DNA from: Ectothiorhodospira mobilis
GTDB taxonomy: Bacteria > Pseudomonadota > Gammaproteobacteria > Ectothiorhodospirales > Ectothiorhodospiraceae
DNA length: 64,000 nt
Reading direction: 5' to 3'
Assembly: GCF_900114895.1 (NCBI RefSeq)
Contig: NZ_FOUO01000002.1
Span: 248,001 to 312,000, forward strand
Positions within the stretch are counted from its first letter, which is position 1; every line of letters begins with the position of its first letter. The notes under the pieces are model-generated. The model did not search any database, was not told where the DNA came from, and saw only the letters and a program-made list of their open reading frames with translations. Shown piece after piece: positions 9,874-17,993 of the stretch. Made by a program: the position numbers and the translations under genes.

Positions 9874-10647
9874 TCAATTTCGGATGCCCACCCCCCGGTC
9901 CAGCAGGTACAGGGCCGTCATGAAGAGCACGAGGACAAACCCCAGGATGATGCCGTAGGACAGGGCCAGGCCCATGTCCGACAGGCCGATGAAGCCGTAG
10001 CGGAAGGCATTGATCATGTACAGGATGGGGTTGAGCAGGGAGACGTCCTGCCAGAAGGGGGGCAGCAGGGTGATGGAGTAGAACACCCCACCCAGGTAGG
10101 TGAGGGGGGTGAGGACGAAGGTGGGGACGATGGAGATGTCGTCGAAGCTGCGGGCGAAGACGCCGTTGATCAGCCCCGCCAGGGAGAAGAGCACGGCGGT
10201 GAGCAGCACCACCGTCCCCGCCACCAGCGGGTCGTGGATCGTGAGCGGGCTGAAGAACATGGATACCAGGGTCACCCCCGCCCCCACGGCCAGACCCCGG
10301 GCCACGCCGCCGCCCACAAAACCCAGGATGATCAGGTAATTGGGTACGGGGGAGACCAGCATCTCCTCCAGATGACGCTGGAATTTGGAGCTGTAGAAGG
10401 AGGACACCACGTTGGAGTAGGCATTGGTGATCACCGCCATCATGATCAGGCCGGGGACGATGAAGTCCATGTAGCGGATGCCCTCCATCTCGCCGATGCG
10501 CCCGCCGATCAGCCCCCCGAAGATGATGAAATAGAGGCTGGTGGTGATCATGGGGGGCAGGATGGTCTGGATCCAGATGCGGGAGAAGCGCAGGATCTCC
10601 TTGAGGACGATGGTCTTGAAGGCGATCCATTGGGCATGGGCGTTCAT
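9874..10647 (-). CDS. yadH: ABC-2 type transporter permease (YadH-like)
   Basis: This 257-residue integral membrane permease has about six hydrophobic segments. The first begins at about residue 25 (ILPPMITTSLYFIIFGGLIG), and the ABC-2 signature region is YLGGVFYSITLLPPFW. Length and sequence match the E. coli YadH type, a putative exporter with an unknown substrate. The start at 10647 overlaps the stop of the ATP-binding gene by four bases (ATGA), indicating translational coupling. A frame extending to 11190 overlaps the ATPase gene and was rejected. Confidence 0.93.
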   Translation of the reverse strand: MNAHAQWIAFKTIVLKEILRFSRIWIQTILPPMITTSLYFIIFGGLIGGRIGEMEGIRYMDFIVPGLIMMAVITNAYSNVVSSFYSSKFQRHLEEMLVSPVPNYLIILGFVGGGVARGLAVGAGVTLVSMFFSPLTIHDPLVAGTVVLLTAVLFSLAGLINGVFARSFDDISIVPTFVLTPLTYLGGVFYSITLLPPFWQDVSLLNPILYMINAFRYGFIGLSDMGLALSYGIILGFVLVLFMTALYLLDRGVGIRN

Positions 10648-11567
10648 GGATTGCGGCTCCCGTTCACCATGTGCATAAACAGCTCCTCCAGTCGGTTGGA
10701 CTTGTTGCGCATGCTGCGCACCTGGATGCCCTGCCGGTTCAGGTCCAGGAACAACTGGTTGAGGCTCGTGTCCCGGTCCACATCCGCCTCCAGGGTCAGT
10801 TCGTCCACCCAGCGCAGCCGGTGATGGGGCAGATCCGGGAGGTGCATCAAGGGCTCGCTGAGGTCCAGGATGAAGGTCTCGGTGGTGAGCTTGGACAGCA
10901 GCCCCTTCATGGTGGTGTTCTCGATGATCCGCCCCTGGTCGATGATGCCGATGTGGCGGCACAGGCTCTCCGCCTCCTCCAGGTAATGGGTGGTGAGGAT
11001 GATGGTGCACCCCTCGCGGTTCAGTTCCCGCAGGAAGGACCACATGGAGCGGCGGATCTCGATGTCCACCCCGGCGGTGGGCTCGTCCAGGATCAGCAGC
11101 CGGGGTTCGTGCACCAGGGCGCGAGCGATCATCAGGCGGCGCTTCATGCCCCCGGAGAGCATCCGGGCCATGCCCTTGCGCTTGTCCCACAGCCCCAGTT
11201 CCACCAGGTACTTCTCCGCCCGCTTCCAGGCCTCCCGGCGGGGGATGCCGTAATACCCCGCCTGGTTCACCACGATCTCTTCCACCGGCTCGAAGACGTT
11301 GAAATTGAACTCCTGGGGCACCAGCCCGAGGCAGCGTTTGGCGGCGTGGATGTCCCGGTCCAGGTCGTGGCCGAAGATGGAGACACTGCCGCCGGACTTG
11401 TTCACCAGGGAGGCCACGATGCTGATGGTGGTGGACTTGCCGGCCCCGTTGGGTCCGAGCAGGGCGAAGAAGTCGCCGGGCTCCACGTCCAGGTCGATGC
11501 CCTTGAGGGCCTCGAAGCCGTTGCGGTAGGTCTTGGTGAGCTGGCGGATGGAGAGTGCGCTGGGCAT
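10644..11567 (-). CDS. yadG: ABC transporter ATP-binding protein (YadG-like)
   Basis: This 307-residue nucleotide-binding subunit has Walker A GPNGAGKST, the Q-loop region LVPQEFNFNVFEPV, signature LSGGMKRR, Walker B LLILDEPTAGVD and the H-loop TTHYLEE. The C-terminal 70 residues form the family-specific extension. It energises the permease encoded by the overlapping downstream gene (4-bp overlap). The exporter substrate is not known for this family. No accessory periplasmic gene is present nearby. Confidence 0.94.
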   Translation of the reverse strand: MPSALSIRQLTKTYRNGFEALKGIDLDVEPGDFFALLGPNGAGKSTTISIVASLVNKSGGSVSIFGHDLDRDIHAAKRCLGLVPQEFNFNVFEPVEEIVVNQAGYYGIPRREAWKRAEKYLVELGLWDKRKGMARMLSGGMKRRLMIARALVHEPRLLILDEPTAGVDIEIRRSMWSFLRELNREGCTIILTTHYLEEAESLCRHIGIIDQGRIIENTTMKGLLSKLTTETFILDLSEPLMHLPDLPHHRLRWVDELTLEADVDRDTSLNQLFLDLNRQGIQVRSMRNKSNRLEELFMHMVNGSRNP

Positions 11568-11790
11568 GATGAGGGTGAAGATCGGGTCCCGGGCCTGTGG
11601 AAACCCTTCATTCTACCCGCCCGGGCGGATCCGGGGCCAATCCATCGCGGCCGGATCCGGTGGGGGGCGGCCGGATGGCTTGGCGGATCCCTCCACCGCA
11701 CCCGTCCTCCCCATGGGATCCGCTTGAAGGCGGGCTGGCGCCCCGGGGTACACTGTCTCCTTTCACCCCACGCCCATCCCCGAGGATGTT

Positions 11791-13182
11791 ATGAACGACT
11801 GCTTCGTCACGGCCGATACCCCCGAGACCCCGGCCATCCCTTTGCTGCCGCTGGAGGCGGAGGGCCTGACCGTCTGGCTGGAAGGACAGCCGCAGCGGGT
11901 GCGGCAGTGGGTGGCGGCGGCCGGCTTCAAGGCGCGTCCCGAGCAGGTGCTCACCGTGCCGGACGAGGAAGGCGGTATCGGCCAGGTCCTGGTGGGGGCT
12001 TCCCCGGAGGGGGATACCTGGTCCCTGGCCGCGGCCGCCGGGCAGTTGCAGGAAGGGGTATTCGCCCCACCCCGGGACTGGCCTGAATCACGGCTCCTGC
12101 AGGCCGCCGTGGGCTGGGGGCTGAGCGGGTATCGTTTTGACCGTTACCGGCGCTGCGACCGGCCCGTGCCGCAATTGCATCTCCCGGGGCTGGCCCCGAA
12201 GGGGATCGTGCGCCTGCGCGATGCCGTGGCGGCGGTATCCCTGGTACGGGACCTGATCAACACCCCGGCGGAGGACATGATGCCGGAGCACCTGGGTGCG
12301 GCCACCGAGGCCCTGGCCGAGGCCTACGGGGCCCGGGTGTCCCAGGTGGTGGGGGAGGACCTGCTGCGGGAGAACTACCCGGCCATCCACCGGGTCGGCC
12401 GGGCCAGTGCCCATGCCCCCCGGCTTATCGACCTGGAATGGGGGGATCCGGCCCATCCCCGGATCACCCTGGTGGGCAAGGGGGTCTGTTTCGACAGCGG
12501 CGGGCTGGACATCAAGTCCGCCGACGGCATGCGGTGGATGAAGAAGGACATGGGGGGCGCGGCCCATGTGCTGGGCCTGGCCCGCCTGGTCATGGCCGCG
12601 GGGTTGCCGGTGCACCTGCGGGTGCTCATCGGGGCGGTGGAGAACGCCATCTCCGGCGACGCCTTCCGTCCCGGGGACGTCCTGCCCACCCGCGCCGGAC
12701 TCCGTGTGGAGGTGGACAACACCGATGCCGAGGGCCGGCTGGTACTGGCCGATCTGCTGGCCCGGGCCGGGGAGGAGGCGCCGGAGGTGATCCTGGACTT
12801 CGCCACCCTCACCGGTGCGGCCCGGGTGGCGGTGGGCACCGAGATCGCCGCCTTCTTCACCGGAGATCCGGACCTGGCCCATGGCCTTTACCGGGCCGCC
12901 GCTGCCGTGGACGACCCCTGCTGGCGTCTGCCCCTGCATACCCCCTATGACGCCCTGCTGGAGAGCAGTGTGGCGGATGTGTGCAACGGTGCCCATAGCC
13001 CCTACGGCGGGGCCATCACCGCCGGATTGTTCCTGCAGCGCTTCGTGCCCGCCGGCCCGCGCTGGGTGCACTTCGATGTCATGGCCTGGAACACCCGCCA
13101 CCGGCCGGGACGGCCCAAGGGGGGCGAGGCCATGGGCCTGCGCGCCGCCTTCCAATGGCTGGAGGATTCTTACCGCCGCTGA
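11791..13182 (+). CDS. M17 family leucyl aminopeptidase
   Basis: This 463-residue cytosolic metallo-aminopeptidase releases N-terminal residues from peptides. The C-terminal catalytic domain contains the M17 metal ligands in GKGVCFDSGGLDIK, the MKKDMGGAA segment, and the signature NTDAEGRL (metal Asp/Glu and catalytic Arg). The N-terminal 150 residues are divergent, and the protein is shorter than PepA (about 500), resembling the PepB-like or compact proteobacterial forms. Upstream is a weak promoter-like TTGAAG with TACACT at 11749. The gene stands alone between the yadGH pair and the cyd cluster. Confidence 0.94.
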   Translation: MNDCFVTADTPETPAIPLLPLEAEGLTVWLEGQPQRVRQWVAAAGFKARPEQVLTVPDEEGGIGQVLVGASPEGDTWSLAAAAGQLQEGVFAPPRDWPESRLLQAAVGWGLSGYRFDRYRRCDRPVPQLHLPGLAPKGIVRLRDAVAAVSLVRDLINTPAEDMMPEHLGAATEALAEAYGARVSQVVGEDLLRENYPAIHRVGRASAHAPRLIDLEWGDPAHPRITLVGKGVCFDSGGLDIKSADGMRWMKKDMGGAAHVLGLARLVMAAGLPVHLRVLIGAVENAISGDAFRPGDVLPTRAGLRVEVDNTDAEGRLVLADLLARAGEEAPEVILDFATLTGAARVAVGTEIAAFFTGDPDLAHGLYRAAAAVDDPCWRLPLHTPYDALLESSVADVCNGAHSPYGGAITAGLFLQRFVPAGPRWVHFDVMAWNTRHRPGRPKGGEAMGLRAAFQWLEDSYRR

Positions 13183-13219
13183 AGGGGTTGGATGCACGGG
13201 CTCCGCAGGGGGGAGGCCT

Positions 13220-13414
13220 TCATCCCTTCTCCTTCAGGCGCTCCTGGAGTGAATCGTCCGCCTTCTCCCGCAGGGCCCGGGCCGTGTTCTTGGACGGGTC
13301 GCTGAAGACGAAGCGCCCCGCCAGCACGCAGCCCTTCATGCCCGGCTCGCAGGGAATATCGTTCAGCCTGCCGCAACGGCCCTTGCTCTCGTGGGGGCAG
13401 CCCCATCCGCTCAT
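13220..13414 (-). CDS. Small four-cysteine protein of unknown function
   Basis: This is a 64-residue protein starting MSGWGCPHES. Cysteines at 6, 14, 22 and 29 and a histidine at 8 suggest a bound metal or Fe-S centre. The C-terminal half is charged and helical. The start is set by a strong AGGAGG (13420-13425 on the opposite strand) five bases upstream. A longer frame to 13609 has no comparable site and reads off-frame through cydC. It lies 139 bp downstream of cydC on the same strand, so it may be cotranscribed with the bd oxidase genes. No function is assigned. Confidence 0.78.
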   Translation of the reverse strand: MSGWGCPHESKGRCGRLNDIPCEPGMKGCVLAGRFVFSDPSKNTARALREKADDSLQERLKEKG

Positions 13415-13436
13415 CTCAACCTCCTCTTGGATATCC

Positions 13437-13458
13437 TCCCATGGCTCAGGCCATGGGA
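13437..13458. other. Inverted repeat upstream of the small cysteine protein gene
   Basis: TCCCATGG and CCATGGGA are perfect arms around a 6-base loop (CTCAGG), placed 23 bases before the small gene's start on the minus strand. It could attenuate cyd readthrough or be an operator. No T-tract follows. Confidence 0.4.
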
Positions 13459-13553
13459 CTCTTACGCTGCAAAGGAAAAGCGGGCCCGGGAGCTGGTTGC
13501 CCCCTTGCGCTGGTCGCGCACAGGTCCGCCGGGTCCTGGGCGCGCCGCGCCCT

Positions 13554-15263
13554 TCACCCCGCCGTAGAGGGGGCCGACGCCGATGCCGATGCGATCTCCA
13601 CCGCTTCAATGCGTCCGCCCTGCAGCCGGTAATGCCGCGTCGCCGGCGGGGCCATGGCCGCTTCGTGGGCGATCACCAGGGTGGCACGGCTCGCCAGCCA
13701 GGGGGTGAGCCGGCTGCGCAGGCGGGCGATGGTGGCGCCATCCAGTCCCCGGAAGGGTTCGTCCAGGATCACCACCCGGGGTTCGCGCAGGATCAGGCGG
13801 GCCAGGGCCAGGCGCCGGGCCTGGCCGCCGGAGAGCAGGGCCCCGCCTTCCCCCACGGGGGTATCCAGCCCCTGTTCCAGGGTGGCCACGAAATCGTCCA
13901 GCCCCGCCAGGTGGAGGGCCCGGTGAAGACGGGCATCGTCCGCCTTCGGATCCGCCAGGCGCAGGTTGGCGGCGATGCTGTCGGCGAAGAGCACCGTCTC
14001 CTGGGTGAGCACGCCCACATGGTTGTACAGGTCCTGGTAGCGCATATCCGCCACCGGCACCCCCCCCAAACGAGCCTCACCGGACTGGGGGGACACCAGG
14101 CGCAGAGCCACCGAGGCCAGACTGGTCTTGCCGGCACCGCTTTCGCCGGTCACCAGCACGATCTCCCCGGGGTTCACCTCCAGGGACACCCGGTCCAGGA
14201 CCGGGGCGGCCGTCTCCCGGTAGCGCAGCGTCACCTCCTGCAGCGCCAGTGCACCCCGATCCCCCGGGGAGACGGGGCATGGGGGTTCCGGCAGGGCAGG
14301 GCGGGTGTGGGCCACCTCCAGGAGACGGCGCGCGGCGGCGCGCATCTGTTCCACCCGTTGATAGGCCCCGGGGAGCATGGCCACCGCCTCCCCCAGGCCC
14401 AGGGCCCCCAGCACCACCAGCACCACCAGTGGCGCCCCGATCTCACCGCTGGCCAGCCAGCCGGCGCCCAGCCACAGGGCCAGCCAGACGGCCCCGAGAC
14501 CCACCAGGGTGGCGGCGGCATCCCCCAATGCGCCCCAACGGCCCAGGGCGAACTCCGCCCGGGCCCGGGTCTGCTCCGCCTCCCGCAGGGCCTGTGCCTG
14601 GCGCTCCAGGCCCCCGAAGACCCGCAGTTCCGCCAGGCCCTGGACCCCCTCCACGGCATGTTCGCGCACCTGCGCCGCGGCCCCGGTACGTGCCCGCCCC
14701 GCGCCCCGGCCCAGGCCCAGGGCCAGGGCCGGCAGCAACAGCCCTGCCAGGGACAGCCAGGCCACGATCCAGAGGGCGGATGCCGGGGCCAGCCAGCCCA
14801 GGAAGACGGCCCCGGTCATGAGGGTGACGGCCGCCGTGAGGGTGGGGGTGATCACCCGCAGGAACAGGCCGTCCAGGGTGTCGATGTCCCCCACCAGGCG
14901 CTGCAGCAGGTCGGCGGAGCGGAACCGGGCCAGGGTGGCCGGGTCCAGGGGGGCCAGGGCGCGGAAGATCCAGCACCGCAGGTCCGCCAGATGGCGCAGC
15001 ACCGCCTCGTGATTCACCAGGCGCTCGGTGTAGCGGGCCACGGTGCGGGTGATGGCAAAGGCCCGAATACCCCCGGCGGGACGGTACACATCCAGGCCCG
15101 CCAGCAGCCCCGCGCCCGCCAGGGCGGAGGCGGTGATGAACCAGCCGGACAGGGCCAGCAACCCCGCCGAGGTCAGCACCGTCAGCACTGCCAGCAGCAG
15201 ACCGCCGCCGAACCAGGGCAGACGCGGCAGGGCGAGCCGGAGGAAGGGCGCCAGATCCCTCAT
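13554..15263 (-). CDS. cydC: Thiol reductant ABC exporter subunit CydC
   Basis: This is a 569-residue fused membrane/ATPase subunit. An N-terminal six-helix exporter domain (about 1-310) is followed by an ABC domain with Walker A TGESGAGKTS, signature LLSGGQARR and Walker B VVILDEPFRGLD. CydDC moves cysteine and glutathione to the periplasm and is needed for haem assembly of bd oxidases. The start at 15263 overlaps the cydD stop by four bases (ATGA). The larger frame reaching 15464 only runs back through cydD and was rejected. Confidence 0.94.
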   Translation of the reverse strand: MRDLAPFLRLALPRLPWFGGGLLLAVLTVLTSAGLLALSGWFITASALAGAGLLAGLDVYRPAGGIRAFAITRTVARYTERLVNHEAVLRHLADLRCWIFRALAPLDPATLARFRSADLLQRLVGDIDTLDGLFLRVITPTLTAAVTLMTGAVFLGWLAPASALWIVAWLSLAGLLLPALALGLGRGAGRARTGAAAQVREHAVEGVQGLAELRVFGGLERQAQALREAEQTRARAEFALGRWGALGDAAATLVGLGAVWLALWLGAGWLASGEIGAPLVVLVVLGALGLGEAVAMLPGAYQRVEQMRAAARRLLEVAHTRPALPEPPCPVSPGDRGALALQEVTLRYRETAAPVLDRVSLEVNPGEIVLVTGESGAGKTSLASVALRLVSPQSGEARLGGVPVADMRYQDLYNHVGVLTQETVLFADSIAANLRLADPKADDARLHRALHLAGLDDFVATLEQGLDTPVGEGGALLSGGQARRLALARLILREPRVVILDEPFRGLDGATIARLRSRLTPWLASRATLVIAHEAAMAPPATRHYRLQGGRIEAVEIASASASAPSTAG

Positions 15264-16987
15264 CGATCCCGCCCCAGGGGTTTCGTGTCCCGCACCACCC
15301 GACCGTCCTGCAGGGTGACGACCCGGTCGGCCCAGGCCATGACCCGGGGATGATGGCTGGCGATGAGCACGGTGGCCCCGGCGGTGGCGGAGCGCTCCAG
15401 GGCCGCCAGCACCCGGGCCTCGGTGTCCGGGTCCAGGCCCGCGGTGGGTTCGTCCAGCAGCCACAGGGGGGCGCGTTTCAGCGCGGCCCGGGCCAGGGCC
15501 ACCCGTTGGCCCTGGCCGCCGGAGAGGCCATGGCCCCGTTCCCCCAGGGGGGTGTCCAGGCCCTGGGGCAGGCCGGCGGCGAACTCCAGTACCCCGGCGT
15601 CCCGGGCCGCGGCCTCCACCGCCGTCTCGGAGGCCCCGGGGTCCCCCAGGCGGATGTTGTCCGCCAGGGTGCCGGCAAAGACATGGGGGCGCTGGCCCAC
15701 CCAGGCCGCCTGGGCCACCGGGTCGGGGGCCTCCCCGTTCACACGGACCTGGCCCCGGTCCGGCTCGATGAAACCGGCCAGCAGGTGCAGCAGGCTGGAC
15801 TTGCCTGCGCCGCTGGGGCCCACCAGGGCCACCCGCTCACCGGGGGCGATGGACAGGTCCACCCCCTCCAGCGCACGGCGATCCCCGTCGAAGCGCAGAT
15901 GCACGTCTTGCAGGTGGATGGCCGCACCCTGGCCCTGGTGCGCCCCGCGCCCGGAGGCGGGAAGATCCGGCGCCCTTCGCTCCAGCAGGGGCATCAGGGT
16001 CTGGGCCGCGCCCAGGGCCGAGGCCCGGTCGTGGTAGTGCTGGGCCAGCTGGCGCAGGGGCTGGAAGAAATCCGGGGCCATGAGCAGGACGAACACCCCG
16101 GAGAAGAGGGTGAGTTCCTCCGCCGGGCCCCAGTCCAGATAGCCGATGAGCCCGAAGCCCACGTACATGGCCACCAGGGCGATGGCCACCGCGCTGAAGA
16201 ATTCCAGCACCGCCGAGGAGAGGAAGGCCACCCGCAACACCTTCATGGTGCTGGCGCGGTAGCCCTCCGATGCCCGGGCCACCTCTTCGGCGGCCCGGTC
16301 CTGGGCATTGAGCAGGCGCAGGGTGGTCAGCCCCTGGAGCCGGTCCAGGAAGTGTCCCCCGAGCCGGGCCACCTGTTCCTGCTGCTCACGGCTCACCTGT
16401 TCCGCCCCCATGCCCAAAAGGGCCATGAACAGGGGGATCAGGGGGGCGGTGAAGAGCAGGATGAGGGCGGCCACCCAGTCCTGGGTGAAGGCGGCGATGA
16501 GGATGGCGGCGGGGACGGCCAGGGCCACGGCCTGTTGCGGCAGGTAGCGGGCGTAGTAGCCGGTGAGGGCCTCGACCTGCTCCACCAGGGCCGCCGACAG
16601 GGCGCCGCTGTGCCGGTCCGCCAGGCGCACCGGCCCCAGTCGGGCCAGATGGGTAAACAAGTGGTCCCGCAGGTGCCCCTGGATGCGCAGGGCCGCCGCC
16701 AGGCCCGCCGTCTCCCGGGCCCAACCCAGGAGCACCCGCAGGCACATGACCCCGGCCAGCAGCAGGAAGGGGGTCAGCAGCGCCGCCGGGGGGTGCTGCC
16801 CTGCGATGGCCCGGTCCAGGATCCAGGCCATGAGCCCCGCCTGGGGGATGACCAGCAGTCCGGCCAGCACACCGGCCGCGGTGGCACCCCCCAGCAGGGG
16901 GCGCACCGCACCCACATGCCCCTGGAGCCAGCGGCGGGCCTGTCGCGGCGGGACGGCCGGCGTCGGTTTGGCGTTTTCCCCGGTCAG
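15260..16987 (-). CDS. cydD: Thiol reductant ABC exporter subunit CydD
   Basis: The transmembrane exporter domain is N-terminal and the ABC domain C-terminal, with Walker A GPSGAGKSS, signature GLSGGQGQR and Walker B LWLLDEPTAGLD. It is the heterodimer partner of CydC. No ATG or well-placed GTG exists at the expected N-terminus. The best candidate is CTG at 16987, overlapping the cydB stop, with AGGAGAG about 8 bases upstream; it gives 575 residues and retains the conserved RRWLQ segment. GTG at 16915 (551 residues) would remove that segment. The body of the protein is certain and the start is not. Confidence 0.92.
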   Translation of the reverse strand: MTGENAKPTPAVPPRQARRWLQGHVGAVRPLLGGATAAGVLAGLLVIPQAGLMAWILDRAIAGQHPPAALLTPFLLLAGVMCLRVLLGWARETAGLAAALRIQGHLRDHLFTHLARLGPVRLADRHSGALSAALVEQVEALTGYYARYLPQQAVALAVPAAILIAAFTQDWVAALILLFTAPLIPLFMALLGMGAEQVSREQQEQVARLGGHFLDRLQGLTTLRLLNAQDRAAEEVARASEGYRASTMKVLRVAFLSSAVLEFFSAVAIALVAMYVGFGLIGYLDWGPAEELTLFSGVFVLLMAPDFFQPLRQLAQHYHDRASALGAAQTLMPLLERRAPDLPASGRGAHQGQGAAIHLQDVHLRFDGDRRALEGVDLSIAPGERVALVGPSGAGKSSLLHLLAGFIEPDRGQVRVNGEAPDPVAQAAWVGQRPHVFAGTLADNIRLGDPGASETAVEAAARDAGVLEFAAGLPQGLDTPLGERGHGLSGGQGQRVALARAALKRAPLWLLDEPTAGLDPDTEARVLAALERSATAGATVLIASHHPRVMAWADRVVTLQDGRVVRDTKPLGRDR

Positions 16988-17988
16988 TGGTAGCCCTCTC
17001 CTGCACGGACCTTGCCGCGGAACACCCAATAGGTCCAGGCGGTGTAGCCCAGGATGATGGGGATCACGAACAGCAGGCCGATGAGCGTGAACAGCTGGCT
17101 GTCCGGCGACGAGGCGGCATCCCAGTAGGTGTGCACCGGCGGCACCGCATAGGGCCACATGCTGATGACCAGCCCGATATAGGCCAGGGCGAAGAGCATC
17201 AGGGTGGCCACGAAGGGGAAGCCTTCATTGCGCCGGGACAGGGCCCGCCAGAGCCCGATCCCCACCAGGAGCGAGAGGGTGGGGAAGATCCACAGGATGG
17301 CGGCGTTGTCCAGCCAGCGTTCAAGGATATCCGGATGGCCGAGGGCGGTCCAGAGGCTCACCACCAGGTACACCAGGAGCACGGCCACCAGCATCCCGCG
17401 GGCCACCCGATAGGCCCAGGCCTGCAGATCCCCCTCGGTCTTCATGATGAGCCAGCAGGCCCCCAGCAGGGCATAGCCCATCACCAGGCCCAGGCCGGTC
17501 ATCACCGTGAAGGGGGTGAGCCAGTCCAGGGGGCCGCCCACGTAGCTGAACCCCTCCACCTCGAAGCCCTGGATATAGGCGCCCACCACCGCCCCCTGGG
17601 CGAAGGCGGCCACCAGTGAGCCCAGGAAGAAGGCCCAGTTCCACGGACCCCGCCCGTCGGCCGGGGCCTTGAAGCGGAACTCGAAGGCCACACCGCGGAA
17701 GATGAGCCCGGCCAGGAGCAGGAAGACGCCAATGTACAGGGCCGGCAGGAAGACGGCGTAGATCATGGGGAAGGCCGCCAGCAGCCCCGTCCCCCCCAGC
17801 ACCAGCCAGGTCTCGTTGCCGTCCCACACCGGCGCCACGGAGTTCATCATGATGTCCCGCCGCTCTTCGCTGCCGGCGAAGGGGAAGAGGATGCCCACCC
17901 CCAGGTCGAAGCCGTCCATGAGCACGTACATGAACACGCCGAAGGCGATGATGCCGATCCAGATCAGGGTCAGGTCGATGAGTTCCAT
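16984..17988 (-). CDS. cydB: Cytochrome bd-type (cyanide-insensitive) quinol oxidase subunit II
   Basis: This 334-residue subunit has about eight transmembrane helices. The N-terminal FGVFMYVLMDGFDLGVG segment and WDGNETWLVLGG are characteristic of CydB. Its length matches CioB of cyanide-insensitive oxidases and is shorter than E. coli CydB (379). It pairs with CydA in the inner membrane to oxidise quinol and reduce oxygen. The gene starts 5 bases after cydA. No separate CydX-type small subunit gene fits between cydB and cydD, which overlap. Confidence 0.96.
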   Translation of the reverse strand: MELIDLTLIWIGIIAFGVFMYVLMDGFDLGVGILFPFAGSEERRDIMMNSVAPVWDGNETWLVLGGTGLLAAFPMIYAVFLPALYIGVFLLLAGLIFRGVAFEFRFKAPADGRGPWNWAFFLGSLVAAFAQGAVVGAYIQGFEVEGFSYVGGPLDWLTPFTVMTGLGLVMGYALLGACWLIMKTEGDLQAWAYRVARGMLVAVLLVYLVVSLWTALGHPDILERWLDNAAILWIFPTLSLLVGIGLWRALSRRNEGFPFVATLMLFALAYIGLVISMWPYAVPPVHTYWDAASSPDSQLFTLIGLLFVIPIILGYTAWTYWVFRGKVRAGEGYH

Positions 17989-17993
17989 GGGGT

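Noticed and set aside
13155-15353. 732-codon plus-strand frame
   Set aside because: It is antisense to cydC and made of Gln/Gly/Pro-rich nonsense.
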